Part shown: piece after piece, positions 34,136 through 45,109 of the stretch
Layout of the letters: each line of letters starts with the position of its first letter
Numbering within the stretch: the stretch's first letter is position 1
Assembly (NCBI RefSeq): GCF_030272615.1
Contig: NC_081411.1
Location: forward strand, 208,290,244 to 208,350,243
Source of the DNA: Cryptomeria japonica
Taxonomy: Eukaryota > Streptophyta > Pinopsida > Cupressales > Cupressaceae
Reading direction: 5' to 3'
Length of the DNA: 60,000 bases
Notes under the pieces: generated by a model
Database searches by the model: none
What the model saw: the letters and a program-made list of their open reading frames with translations, nothing else
What the model was told of the DNA's origin: nothing
Translations under genes and position numbers: made by a program

Positions 34136-35690
34136 GAGAGACATGAAATAAATAAAATTGAAATCCATGATCCATTTTAAACTAGGATTATGACTATTTT
34201 CTATTGTTTGTCACTTCTCTTTTCTCCCATGCTTTGAATTTCACAAATTGGGATTGTAACAAAATGTACTATAATAATTGAAATCTATTGTACAATTTTA
34301 AACACTATCATATATTTTAAATATTTCATTAACACCATGCTCCTTATAATTGGAAATGTTCTTCCAATGGATTGCTAATTTTAACAACACGTGCATTGCA
34401 ACTTGTTTCTCTCACTCCTTTGTTCATTTGGATTCCTTTTTGAAGTTGGGGTTTAATATGTGAAATGAATTATTGTAGCTAAATTTGTAAACTACGTTAT
34501 TTCAACTGGTCTTTTAGCTAAACTCTTACATTGTTCTTCCACTTTTGTACTTTTGGAGTTTGATATGTGAAATTAATTATTGCAAGTGAATTATTCTAAA
34601 CTATGTTATTGCAAGTGAATTTGTAGCTGAGCTATTACATTGATTCTTCCACTTTTGTGCTTTTAAAATGAGCCACTTCTCTTCGTCTCAATTTCTAGTA
34701 TGGATTTGAAGAGCTACTCTTCTTAGCCCTAGATTTTCTATCATCTCACGAAACCAAGTTATCCTTGTTATATGTGAATGCATCACTAAAATTAGTCATC
34801 TCAGTTTTCCATATTGTAGTTCTCTTTACTGATGACAAAGATTCAAATACTTTTTGCAAACTCAGTCCTTGCATTCTTGTTAGGAACTTGGCTGGTTTGC
34901 AACTCTTATTTCTTTAGAAAATGTGTTTGGAATTATAATGACCTCATCTTAAAACACAACTAACCACAATAATAAATTAAAGTGGATTTGTCATAAATAA
35001 ACTCTTACAATTTTTATGTTGATTTTATATACGCATAAATCATTGTGCCCTTATTTGCATACCCCTAAATAACATGAAATTATATTTCCTATTATGTATT
35101 TTACAAGGCCAACATTGCTTTTAAGATGTTGAATAGTTCAGATATTGTCAAAGAACATTCACATGTATAGTAGTTTCCCTTTAAGGTTTCAAAATTTAAT
35201 CATAAAGAAGATCTATTAGCTAAAAATAAATATTTAAAATGTATAAAACAATAATACTCTGATATAAGATCCTTATTTTATAGGATAGTCCTTTCATTCA
35301 AGCATAATATTTGGAAAAAGAATAAGAGAATATTATTATCTTTCATTTAAACAAAATCTTTGGAATAAAAATAGAGAAACTTCACATTAATATTAATAGT
35401 TCAATTGGAATATTAATTTATTTATAGACAAATTTGACAAATTTCATAAATTTATTGATACAACTTGAGCAATGTATTATAAAGTTTACATGAATAGAAA
35501 GAGATCAAACTTCTGAAAAAAATTATATTCAACCTTTTATTTGGGTAAAATAATATTTACAATTAATTCTATTTTTAAGCATAATAACTTGATAATTAAT
35601 ATATATTTGATGATTATAGTTCACAACTCTTTAGTTTTAAATTTTTTATCCTCTATTTTAAATGAAATAGCTAATGATCCAAATTATTTT
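34136..35690. other. AT-rich intergenic DNA
   Basis: I see no genes, element ends or notable repeats. Around 34440-34680 the phrase AAATKAATTATTGYARSTRAATT repeats loosely. Confidence 0.5.
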
Positions 35691-36127
35691 ATCAAGCCAC
35701 AGAGGAGTACAACAAGCCCATTGCGTAAAGAGACCATGCCTAGCAACAGTGATAATACCTGAAGTTTGTTTGACCAAAACATGCCCAGCACAGCAGAGCA
35801 ATAAGGAGGATGTGTTAATATGGAGAGATGGAGTGAGAAGAAGTTTGGAGAGATAAGGAGAGTCGTGAGATATAAGGAATATGGAGAGATAAGGAGAGAA
35901 GGGAGAGATAAGGAGTATGGAGAGATAAGGATTTTGAATGGACAATCAAACATCTTCAAAGGGATGAGGAGAAGAAGAATAGATAGGATAGCACAAGGAG
36001 ATATAAGGGTGTTAATGCCAAACATATCTGAGGATGGAGGCCCTCAACAATGTGGTCTCACTATTTCATAGATCCAGTCAAAAGTGATTCAGCTTCGGCC
36101 CCTTATTGATCAAAAAAAAAATTATTT
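35691..36127 (+). mobile_element. 5'-truncated LINE-like insertion
   Basis: The right end reads CCCCTTATTGATCAAAAAAAAAA, the style of a plant LINE 3' end with a poly(A) tail. AAATTATTT occurs on both sides (35691-35699 and 36119-36127) as a likely target duplication. The body has no full domain. Its middle (35820-35935) is a GGAGAGATAAGGA purine repeat. An SVA/SINE-like origin cannot be excluded. Confidence 0.45.
35824..35935 (+). repeat. Purine minisatellite, GGAGAGATAAGGA
   Basis: About six variants of GGAGAGATAAGG(A) with TATGGAGAGATAAGGA spacers. Almost no pyrimidines other than T occur on +. Confidence 0.75.
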
Positions 36128-36255
36128 GATTAGGCTTGATAGTAAGCATTAGTCTTGCATTTTTTAATCTTTATTATAAATTGTTGTTCTCTAACTAAAT
36201 ATTAGCATCTTTAGCAAGGAAAAGTCTAAATAGTTAGTAGTTTGTAGTTTTAATT

Positions 36256-37272
36256 TTAATTCCAACAAGAATTTTGTAGGTTCTTATTGTTGTCCTTATC
36301 AACATCTGAGGGCAACTCCAGAGAGCAAGGCACCATATCAACATCATCCAGAGATTTGTGAGGCAAGAAAACCATATCAGAATCCTCCCTATCCTTCAAG
36401 GATTCACTCTCAGCTTCCATTTCCTCCTTATAGTGCTCCTCTTGTTCTTCATCTTCAGCATGATATTCCTCATCCTCCATTTCCTCATTTGAGGATTCAT
36501 CATCATCTTTTGGGTTGAATTCACCTACTAATTCATGAGTAGTCACTTTAGGTTCACTTTGAACCTTTTTATCCTTAGACAAGATCAAAGTGGACCTTCT
36601 ATATCCTGAGCTACTCTCCTTCTTCTCTTTCTTTTTCGATCTCTCCTCTTCCTTCTTGGATTCTTATAAGTCCAGGTCGATGGTAATGCTTTTTTGGCAT
36701 AGTCTTTGTCTATCTTTCTAGCCTTAACAGGGCCTTTTTTAGGGGTTTCCAATTTCCTTTTGTCAAGGTTAATTTTGATCAGACCCACCTCAAGGGTTTC
36801 CATTTCATGTTTGGCCCGAGGTTTCTTAACTTTAGATTTGCTCATAGAAGTACTGGCAGGGGAATGCAGGGGATTGGTCTCAACTAGCTCAATTTTGATA
36901 GAGGAACCACAAATTTCTTCCTTAGGTTAAGAATTACTGGGTAGGGTAAGTAAACGATTGCGATTAGGAGAGTGGTCAAAGGCATATTTACATGATGTAG
37001 ATGATCCCTTGATGTCATGGAGGATTTGAACCATTTGCAATACTAATATCAAGAGAAGTAAAAAGGTAATAGGGTAAACTAATCCTATCACCATGCTTAA
37101 TGTGATTCAAAATGGGAAAATGGTAACCATGCACAGAGGTATAGCGACCTTCTAAAATGAAATATTTTATAATAAAGTAGCTAAAAATAGGATATGGCTT
37201 AGGAACGATATAACAACCATACCCATTTTGCACCACCACTAGCCTCTCACCTTTCTCGAAGAATTTCTTCAT
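36256..37272 (-). pseudogene. Decayed ORF of gypsy-associated extra-protein type
   Basis: Three minus segments remain. 37272-37015 encodes a Tyr/Ile/Phe-rich stretch (YPIFSYFIIKYFILEGRY). 36845-36585 is Lys/Arg-rich. 36588-36256 is strongly acidic (DDDESSNEEMEDEEYHAEDE). Stops and shifts separate them. The hydrophobic/aromatic segment followed by charged linkers resembles the layout of the extra ORF at 45960-49722, but identity is weak. No known domain was recognised. Confidence 0.35.
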
Positions 37273-37539
37273 GTGCAGTTTGTAATATTTGCAACTTTGT
37301 CATTCCACTTTCTCCCCCTCATTTTGCAACCCATTTACCTCCGCATTGAGCTCCGGCAAAACAACAAAGGATATGACCAATAAACACCTCGCCATTCTAC
37401 TAGGAGTTGCAGAATCTAGCTGACAAAGCTCTATTGTAGCCTTTCATGGCCATAAAGAAGGATATCATACCCACTCTATGAAAGAGATCCCACACCTCTT
37501 CATTCTTTTGAAGTTCCTTGTAGCGTTTTAGCTCCTAAT

Positions 37540-37853
37540 TGTTGGTGTGAATAAGGTTATATCCTAACTAATTTATAGATAGCACCTATTCCCATTGTTA
37601 AGTTTCCTTAGGATAGCTTAGTTATCACATGAAACTCTCATTTAATATTGTTCATTTTAGTTATCTTAGGTATCATTCTATATAGAGATGAGTCATAGCT
37701 CATTATTTATTTAATAAATTAGTTTCATAATGCATCATGCATTTAATTTTGTATCAAAAATAGTCGTAACTACCGAATTAGTTCTTGCCTATTTAAGCAA
37801 GGCTATTATAAATGTACAAATCATCTCAGCAATATCATTTATCTTTCTTAGTG

Positions 37854-37926
<73 letters not shown>

Positions 37927-37990
37927 ATTTTCTTGAAATCGTGATCTTGGCTTGGGAGGTTGCAAACTTCAACACTTATTTCACCATGGC
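37540..37990 (+). repeat. LTR-like segment with promoter and (CT)n
   Basis: It starts TGTTGGTGTGAATAAGG and goes through AT-rich sequence to a possible TATA region (TATTTAAG at about 37790; TTATAAAT near 37806), then a (CT)n leader. It looks like the U3-R part of an LTR on +. No partner LTR or clear end is visible. Confidence 0.35.
37858..37925 (+). repeat. (CT)n microsatellite
   Basis: An unbroken CT dinucleotide run of about 68 bp, shortly downstream of TATA-like words. Plant leaders often contain CT runs. Confidence 0.95.
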
Positions 37991-38280
37991 ATCATCCCTA
38001 TCAGGCTTGAAGACATGTTAGGTTTTCTCTTAGCACTTTATTTTTATTTCTTCTTTTTTTTGTCAATGTGAGATCTGTTGTCTGTGTATTTGCTTCAAGA
38101 AAAAAACAAGACAACCCCTACGAATCTTTATTCCAGTTCAATCTCATTTCTCTAAGGGTTCGTTTTTTGAGGAATTTTGGCTACCTTGCTAGTCTTTGAG
38201 AAACTTTGTATCTGTTTCCCAGTTTTTGTTTTGTTGGTTAAATTTAAAAATTTAACTTAAAACAAATCCATTGTCTTTTG

Positions 38281-38458
38281 GTGCAAAGTCGGACTTAAAG
38301 TCGATTTTACACCATCTTTCGGTCCTTTTGTGTAAGGTTGGATTTAACTCTGATATTACACTTGTGAGTCTTAAAATGATGCACTTTGGGCTCATAAGTC
38401 TGAATTACACCCTTTTTGAGTCTTTTGTGCAAATCGGACTTATAGGCCCGAAGTGCAC
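38281..38458 (+). repeat. Hairpin array, type 1 (about 49-bp period)
   Basis: Four palindromic units centre near 38297, 38346, 38395 and 38443 (steps of about 49). The best is 38427-38458, GTGCAAATCGGACTTA facing its near-complement. Sequence differs between units while arms stay largely complementary. The set is the reverse-oriented relative of 50785-50910, with the same TTGGTTAAA flank. Confidence 0.7.
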
Positions 38459-38698
38459 ATTTATTTTGCACAACTTAGCATATTAATTGCACAAGTTCTT
38501 TGAAGTTGTTTTGGTTTCTTTTCCTTTTTATATTTCTTTCGACTTCTTCTTATCTTTATTTGTTTATGATTTGAGGGTTGTGGTAGCATTGGAAGATTAG
38601 TTAAGGCTGAAGTTTTCTTTTTGGGTGAGTCCCCTTGCTTTCCTTTCTTTTTTTTGCTTCCTTCCCTTTTGTTCTGCAATCATGATTTTTTGCTTCCA

Positions 38699-39500
38699 GT
38701 ATATGTTCAAGATTAAGACCCGTCATACACTTTTTTCCCAGTTGTGAGGGTGTATGGCAAGCCCTAATCTTGAACATACACTATCTTCATACCCTTTGCT
38801 AAGTTCTATTTAGAATATGGTGGAGGTCATGGTTGCTTTCCCAATATACACCATTGATCTATATTTTCATTTTTGGTGTATGACGGGGTCACAACCTCAA
38901 CATACACTGAAGTCCTTTCTTACGATGTATGTCAGGGTTGTAGCTTCGCCCTACACCGTCATCATTGATTTTATGTGCAGTTTTACCAAGTGTTGTCACA
39001 TGGTGCATGTTGGGGGTATAACCATGCCATACACCATGGTTCCTTCCCATGGTGCATGTCGAGGGTATTTTTGCAAGGTGTGCGTCCTTGGTCTCCTTGT
39101 GTTGTGTAGCATAGTGCTCAGTTTTGTGACATGGCTTAACCGCGTCCTGTCGACTTCTATAAGTCTAGTGGTTGTATCAAGAATTAACAAGTTGATCTTT
39201 TGGTGCAATGGCAACTGCACTTGTAACAAGTGGTATTAGAGCTTGGTCATAGGTTCAAACCCCTCGCTTGCACTAGGGGGGATTGTTGCAAGATGTGAGC
39301 ATCGTAGTGCTCAGTTTTGTGACATGGCTTAACTACCTCCTTGGTCTCCTTGTGTTGTGCATCGCAGCGCTCAGGTTTGTGACATGGCTTAACTATCTCC
39401 TGTGGATTCTATAAGTCTAGTGGTTGCATCAAGCATTAAAAGGTTGATCTTTTGGTGCAACGACAACCACACTTGTAATGGGTATGACCCCACCATACAC
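38699..39500 (+). repeat. Hairpin array, type 2 (GGTGTATG...CATACACC)
   Basis: A large hairpin (arms 38699-38730 and 38750-38782, sharing ATGTTCAAGATTA) is followed by units at about 38875-38908, 38923-38960 and 38999-39039, and a last one from 39048 split by a TRIM. Each starts G(G)TGYATG and ends CATACACC or a variant. The middles are GGGT/ACCC-like and less conserved. Confidence 0.65.
39069..39480 (+). mobile_element. TRIM retrotransposon copy 2
   Basis: LTR 1 is 39069-39228, the primer site TGGTATTAGAGC is 39231-39242 (one base off the tRNA-Met consensus), the interior is 55 bp with GGGGGG, and LTR 2 is 39284-39480. LTR 2 is about 37 bp longer through an internal duplication of the TGCTCAG...GACATGGCTTAACT part. 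GGTAT flanks both ends (39064-39068, 39481-39485). It is noncoding and inserted at the centre of a palindromic unit. Confidence 0.85.
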
Positions 39501-39768
39501 CAAATGCAGTATTTCCTTTCTTTGCTTTAAACAATATTGTAAATCAGGTTTGAAATCCTGATTGCTACCATTTGACATTATTTGATCTTCCCGTTGGTTG
39601 AAAATTTTGCAAACTAGGAGAGTTTACAAAATTGTGGTTTCAACCACAGCAAAATGAGATTAAATCTCTCCTAATTTCTAAGGGAAGGCTCCCCCTATGA
39701 TTCACTACTTTACCTCTCTAAAATAAGATACAAGTTTCAACTTCTAATCTAATTTGGGCGGTACATCA
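39486..39768. other. Short noncoding flank before element B
   Basis: The end of the type 2 palindrome (CATACACC) is followed by AT-rich DNA up to the CATCA target site of element B (39764-39768). No gene was seen. Confidence 0.5.
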
Positions 39769-40250
39769 TGTTGGTGTAAATAATTATTCATCATGGATAT
39801 TATTACACTTACTTAAGTTTTCTTAGGATAATGCATTTCATAGTAGTTTGGATATGAGACACTTGGGTGTTTGTGTCACATTGGGATAGTGTGTGTAGGA
39901 GAAACTCCACCTCTTATGGTGTTGATCTTGTTATTACACTATCATATCCACTTATTGTGGAGTGATAATTCCACCTTCGGTGGGTGATCCACCTCATGTG
40001 GAATATTATATTATTTCTCCTACCTACCCACACCTATTTCCTACCTACCCTTGTTTCTTATTGAGCCACATGTCATATTTGTGTGCTCATACATATCCCT
40101 AGCCTTGCCTATATAAGCAGGCTCATCTACATTGTATGTAACAAGTTGTTGATCATTTTTCTATTGATGAGAATACAGTTTATTCTTGTCCCATATTATG
40201 TCTCTATCTTGTACATTTCATTGACCTCTTGATCTTGGCAAAATCCAACA
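39769..40250 (+). repeat. Element B, 5' LTR (promoter)
   Basis: TGTTGG...CCAACA, 482 bp. TATATAAG at 40110-40117 is the likely TATA box. It contains the same CCAC-N-GTGG palindromes as copy A, near 39925-40000. Confidence 0.95.
40110..40117 (+). promoter_or_regulatory. TATA box of element B
   Basis: TATATAAG inside GCCTATATAAGCAGGC, conserved in copy A as TATATAAA. Transcription would start about 30 bp on, near 40145. Confidence 0.65.
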
Positions 40251-40262
40251 TGGTATCAGAGC
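40251..40262 (+). promoter_or_regulatory. Element B primer binding site (initiator tRNA-Met)
   Basis: TGGTATCAGAGC directly abuts the LTR end; a perfect match. Confidence 0.95.
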
Positions 40263-41973
40263 TTTTGGGGATTCATTGATTCGTCTTGAAGAGGCATTAT
40301 TGTGACGTCAAGAGGCAGATCTGAGGAGCATCATCATTTGGAGGCATCCTAGACCAGATCCGACCTCTCCATTGCGTCCAGAAAGCCATTTCCATGAATT
40401 TTGGTTATAAAGTTGGCCTATTTTGGTGAGAAAAAAAATTTCTCCATTTTTGCCTATATCGTACGAATTTCAAAAAAAATTTATATTTTTTCGGAAAAAT
40501 TTATATTTCCTTTTTTCAGAAATTATTTTTCGAAAAATTGAAAATAAAAAAAATTGAAAAAATTCGAAAGCAAAAAAAAAAATCGAAAAAGTTTTGAAAA
40601 AAAAAAAAAAAGGAAAAAATCAAATTTTGGGGGGTCCGCAGACCCCCCCCCCGTGCCGATCGTACCTGCCTGCGCAGGTTGCAGTTTTTTTCGCAGAGCA
40701 CGTACCTGTCGTCCTCATCGTACTCTGTACCTTATGTCTGCCTGCCGCTGACAAGCCCGCCCGTGCCGACTTCGTCCTCTGTGCCGCAGACCCAGCTCCG
40801 CCTCGGCCTCGGCCTCTGCTTCCGGCTCCGCCCGCACGACACCGCGAGCGGCCCCCGCCGCGTCCTCCAGCGCCGCTGTCCGCCCGCAAGTTCTCCGCCT
40901 ACTGCTCGTCGGCGCCACCCCCACCTCCCAGCGCCACCGCCCGAGCAGCGCCGTCTCCCACCCGAGCCGCGTTCCCTCCGCCTGCAACATCCGCCGGACA
41001 GAGCTTCGCCACCGCCGCTCACACTACCGTGATCCGCCGGTGACACGCAGAACCTACCGGTGACACACAGACACGTCATTTTTTTCATACAGAGCCACGT
41101 GGATTTCCATACGCCAGTCATCCGCCACACAGAAAACCGTACGCCACGTCATCTGTACGGACTGCCACATCAGCCTGCACAGTCAGCATTCCGTACAGTA
41201 CGGAATACACAACCAGCTTGCCACGCAACCTGTCCGTACAGTATGGACGTCTAGTCAGCAGGGCAAAGTTTTGGCGATGGTCATACGGCCGTCAAATTTA
41301 ACACAGTGTTTTTCTGACGTCAGCGCCACATCAGCAGGGTTTGAAAATTTTTGGACCCCCTCTCATTTGCATTTTTGATTTTGCAGTTCAACTTCAAATG
41401 GCCATAACTTGCTCATTTTTGCTCCTTTTTGGGTGCAATTTTTTTTGAAATGGGCTAGAATTTCATTCTCTCCGCAGTGGTGAAAGAATTTTTTGATTTT
41501 GATGCACGGATTTTTCAAAAAATACAGTTTTTGGTGACTATCCCTGAGTAATCCCAGTTTTTGCAACTTCAAAGGCTTCGTTTGGGGTCATCCGACCTCC
41601 TTTTTAGGTGCCGTTTTTTTTTAAAGTGCGTATTTTTTCATCTAATTTCACATAATGCTATCAGATTGATGTCATTGTAAGTAGAAATTGTACTATCAGA
41701 TTTAGGCCATTTTTGGCTCTCTTGGTACTTGTATATTTGCTTGAATCTCAGTTAGATTCATTGCACTATTGATTGAAGTCTCTTGTATCTCATTTGAGAA
41801 GTTGTAAAATTTGCATCATAAGTCCACTTTGCCTTGTTTTGCAAGTGGCTCATTGTAATCGCACTAAGTATAAAGTGCCTAAATCATCACTTTTGGGGGG
41901 GTACTTTGATTGATTGAATTTGGGGGGTGTCTCTTGTGCTTTTGTGCTCTTTTGTTCTTTCCTTTTTGCTGAT
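40263..41973 (+). other. 5' leader of element B with GC-rich cassette
   Basis: About 1.7 kb. A/T homopolymer runs (40420-40620) are followed by a GC-rich block (about 40625-41060) that is hard to align with copy A. A CCGTACGCCACGTC part (41100-41330) and an AT-rich part (41340-41970) are shared with copy A. A TGACGTCA word lies near 41316-41323. The reading frames in the GC block are not shared between copies. Confidence 0.7.
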
Positions 41974-44256
41974 ATGGGTTCTTCTAAGTTTCCTCTCTTA
42001 ACTCCACATAATTATGCTACTTGGAAAATTGATGCATGGAGTAAACTTATGGAAAAAGGACTCACTCATTACATTGATGGAACTATTGTTGCTCCAGCTG
42101 ATCCTAAGGCTAATCCAGTTGGTCACTTAGATTGGCTCACTAAAAATATCATGGCAATTGGTACCTTAAGAAAGTATGTATCAAAGGATCTCATATTTCA
42201 TATTGAGAAATGCACTCTAATCAAGGATGCTTGGCAAAAGTTTCAAGACTTGTATGGTCAAGTTGATGAGATTAGGGGATATCAAATTGATAGTGATCTC
42301 ACCATGTTAGATCCCAAGAACTTTGATACTATACAAGATTATGTCACTAAGGCAAATGAGTTGAGGGCACAACTCAAAGATTGTGGCATTGATAAAAAGG
42401 ATACTCAATTGATATTCAACTTGATAGGAAAGCTTCCACAAGAATATGCAGCATTTGTTTCTAGTTTCCAAACTCATAGGATGACAATGGGTTCAAGCTA
42501 CAAAATGCCTATATTTGATGCTTTCAATGAAATGTTGATGATGGAACAAACTAAGTTGATAAGCATGGGCATTCTTAAGGCTTCTTCTAAGTCTCAAGCA
42601 TTAGTGGCAAATCAAGGAAACAAAGGAAATCAAGGAAAGGACAACTCAAACAAGAAGAAATGGCAATCAAAGCCTAAAGAAAAAGCACAATCTTCTCCAC
42701 AACAAGGAGACTCATCTTCTTCCAAGAGAGATAATTCACCAAAGAGAGAGAGACCTACTTGTGCTTATTGTAAAAAGATTGGTCATGAGGAACATCGTTG
42801 CCATACTAAGAAGATTGATGAGCTCACACATATCATCAAAAAGCATAACATTGATTTGCCTAAAGTCTACAAGAAGGATGATTCATCAACTTCCACTTCC
42901 TCACATTCAAAAGGAAAAGGGCAAGCATTCATGGCTTCTACAAGTGGAAAGCCTCACTCTTTTGGAACAAGAAAAGGAAAAGCTCTATGTGCTACAACAA
43001 ATCATACTTCAGAGAGATGGCTTCTAGATTCAGGGGCTTCTCATCATATGGCATCTTCCCAGTCTATGTTCTCTACATTTGAGCCTTGCACCATGCCACA
43101 GATTTTGATGGGCAATCATACATACATGGATGTGATTGGGAAAGGATCTATTGACATTGGGGATAACTCCTTCAATGATGTGTTGTGTGTACCCCACTTG
43201 ACAAACAATCTCCTTTCTATCTATCAAATCACACATGGCGCAACTAAGAGAGTTGTGGAGTTCACACCTGACTTGGTTTTTATTAGAGACATGGAGACTA
43301 GAGCTATCATTGCAACTGGGGTGGTTGATCATGCATCTCGGTTATACTCCTTTTCAGATTTTGTTGATGATGATGATTTCACATTTGATGATTCTACACA
43401 TGATGATCACACTTATTGTGATGATTCAGATTTTGAGGAGAACTTTGGACACTTGAACATGGGGATTCTCACATGTGACCCAGTTCTTGAGTCTTGTACT
43501 TCATCTTCTCATATTGATATCACATCACCTATTGCACCTGATGATGCAGATAGTGCGACAGTTTTGCCTTCATGTGATTCAATGCAGCAGGATATACATT
43601 GTCTTCCAGCTTCAGATTCATGGGATGATTACTTGACAGACATTGCAGGTTTGTTTATGGAATCCTACATTGCAGATTTTGGAGACATCATTGATGACAT
43701 ACATCTTCTCTTTGATGAAGATGATCCTTCTTCGATTGTTGCGAGGGCACACTCTGACCCTCTTGTTCATTCTCTACATGATCATTCTTTCAAGGTTGAC
43801 ATGATTGTGGATACTTATGTACAACAGTTGGAGGAGGTCTCTTTATGCTTTGAGGAGACATATGAGTCTTTGGACATTGTTCTACATCCATCTCCACTAG
43901 ATCTTGGAGTGCCTTTTTCAGTAGTGTGGCACAGTTTACCACCTTTGGAAGGGGTATCTTTCAGCATCGACATGGGGACACTTGAGCAGTTTTCAGAGAT
44001 TCCTTTCATCATGAGTTTTCTTCATACATCTTCCCTTCATGATTGGGGAGACTTCATGGATACACCTTTGGTTTTGTTTCTTCCTAAGGGGAGGAATGTT
44101 GTTCGACGTTCGTGGAGCAGTTTCTTCATACATCGAGCTTCTATCATTGGTGCAGATTCTTCATTGAGGGAGGATCACAGTTTGACTTCTCTTCTTCTCT
44201 CATATGGGGGGGACTTTTTCCTCACATGGGGTTTTGTTCCTCACATTCTTCTATGA
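41974..44256 (+). CDS. gag: gag-protease polyprotein with acidic tail, copy B
   Basis: 760 codons from ATG 41974 (MGSSKFPLLT), intact, same length as copy A. It has the copia gag fold, a CCHC knuckle (CAYCKKIGHEEHRC, residues 263-276), a protease DSGASH at 352-357, then the acidic tail (about 460-760). By eye it differs from copy A at about 26 residues: roughly 10 in the first 450 and 16 in the last 300, with no gaps or stops. Zinc ligands and the protease Asp are unchanged. The tail is thus kept open in both but changes faster. Its role is unknown; acidic tails could mask nucleic-acid binding, aid assembly, or recruit a partner's enzymes. Confidence 0.9.
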   Translation: MGSSKFPLLTPHNYATWKIDAWSKLMEKGLTHYIDGTIVAPADPKANPVGHLDWLTKNIMAIGTLRKYVSKDLIFHIEKCTLIKDAWQKFQDLYGQVDEIRGYQIDSDLTMLDPKNFDTIQDYVTKANELRAQLKDCGIDKKDTQLIFNLIGKLPQEYAAFVSSFQTHRMTMGSSYKMPIFDAFNEMLMMEQTKLISMGILKASSKSQALVANQGNKGNQGKDNSNKKKWQSKPKEKAQSSPQQGDSSSSKRDNSPKRERPTCAYCKKIGHEEHRCHTKKIDELTHIIKKHNIDLPKVYKKDDSSTSTSSHSKGKGQAFMASTSGKPHSFGTRKGKALCATTNHTSERWLLDSGASHHMASSQSMFSTFEPCTMPQILMGNHTYMDVIGKGSIDIGDNSFNDVLCVPHLTNNLLSIYQITHGATKRVVEFTPDLVFIRDMETRAIIATGVVDHASRLYSFSDFVDDDDFTFDDSTHDDHTYCDDSDFEENFGHLNMGILTCDPVLESCTSSSHIDITSPIAPDDADSATVLPSCDSMQQDIHCLPASDSWDDYLTDIAGLFMESYIADFGDIIDDIHLLFDEDDPSSIVARAHSDPLVHSLHDHSFKVDMIVDTYVQQLEEVSLCFEETYESLDIVLHPSPLDLGVPFSVVWHSLPPLEGVSFSIDMGTLEQFSEIPFIMSFLHTSSLHDWGDFMDTPLVLFLPKGRNVVRRSWSSFFIHRASIIGADSSLREDHSLTSLLLSYGGDFFLTWGFVPHILL

Positions 44257-44469
44257 GAGTTCTCTTGTATAGCTTTCATCTCTCTTTTTGGGGGAGGGTT
44301 TTTTTCCATTGGGTTTTTCTCTCTTTCCCCACTTTGTGAGAGATTTCATTGCATTGGTTTGCATGCATTTGCATTTGTTCATGGGTACCTAACATGGCCT
44401 CGTAGCCGGGACCCATCTTGCATTGCTTAGTTGCATTGTAGACTTAAGTGCATTCCCCTAAGTTGCACT

Positions 44470-44479
44470 TAAGGGGGGG
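44470..44479 (+). promoter_or_regulatory. Element B polypurine tract
   Basis: TAAGGGGGGG directly before the 3' LTR. Confidence 0.85.
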
Positions 44480-44961
44480 TGTTGGTGTAAATAATTATTC
44501 ATCATGGATATTATTACACTTATTTAAGTTTACTTAGGATAATGCATTTCATAGTAGTTTGGATATGAGACACTTGAGTGTTTGTGTCACATTGGCATAG
44601 TGTGTGTAGGAGAAACTCCACCTCTTATGGTGTTGATCTTGTTATTACACTATCATATCCACTTATTGTGGAGTGATAATTCCACCTTCGGTGGGTGATC
44701 CACCTCATGTGGAATATTATATTATTTCTCCTACCTACCCACACCTATTTCCTACCTACCCTTGTTTCTTATTGAGCCACATGTCATATTTGTGTGCTCA
44801 TACATATCCCTAGCCTTGCCTATATAAGCAGGCTCATCTACATTGTATGTAACAAGTTGTTGATCATTTTTCTATTGATGAGAATACAGTTTATTCTTGT
44901 CCCATATTATGTCTCTATCTTGTACATTTCATTGACCTCTTGATCTTGGCAAAATCCAACA
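44480..44961 (+). repeat. Element B, 3' LTR
   Basis: 482 bp, TGTTGG...CCAACA; about four substitutions against the 5' LTR (for example ACTTATTTAAG against ACTTACTTAAG). Confidence 0.95.
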
Positions 44962-45109
44962 CATCATCCTATCCTCTTTTTTCAAGATGGATGTTATTCT
45001 TTTCCTCTCTTTTTTCAGGAAAGAATTTACAATATGGAGCATAAATAATTCTTACAATTTCATGTTGTTACAAATTAACTTAGAAAGCAAGAATGATACA
45101 ATATGGATA

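Larger units (their letters stand above)
39769..44961 (+). mobile_element. Copia-type gag-protease-only element, copy B
   Basis: A complete 5,193-bp element on + with perfect target duplications CATCA (39764-39768, 44962-44966). LTRs are 482 bp each with about four differences, so it is young but older than copy A. Order: LTR, primer site, GC-rich leader, gag-protease ORF, polypurine tract, LTR. As in copy A there is no integrase, RT or RNase H. Two intact copies in opposite orientation within 60 kb point to an active, mobilised family. Confidence 0.95.

Noticed and set aside
38817-39239. 140-codon + frame as a gene
   Set aside because: It runs across the type 2 hairpin units into the TRIM LTR, so it is a chance frame across two unrelated features.
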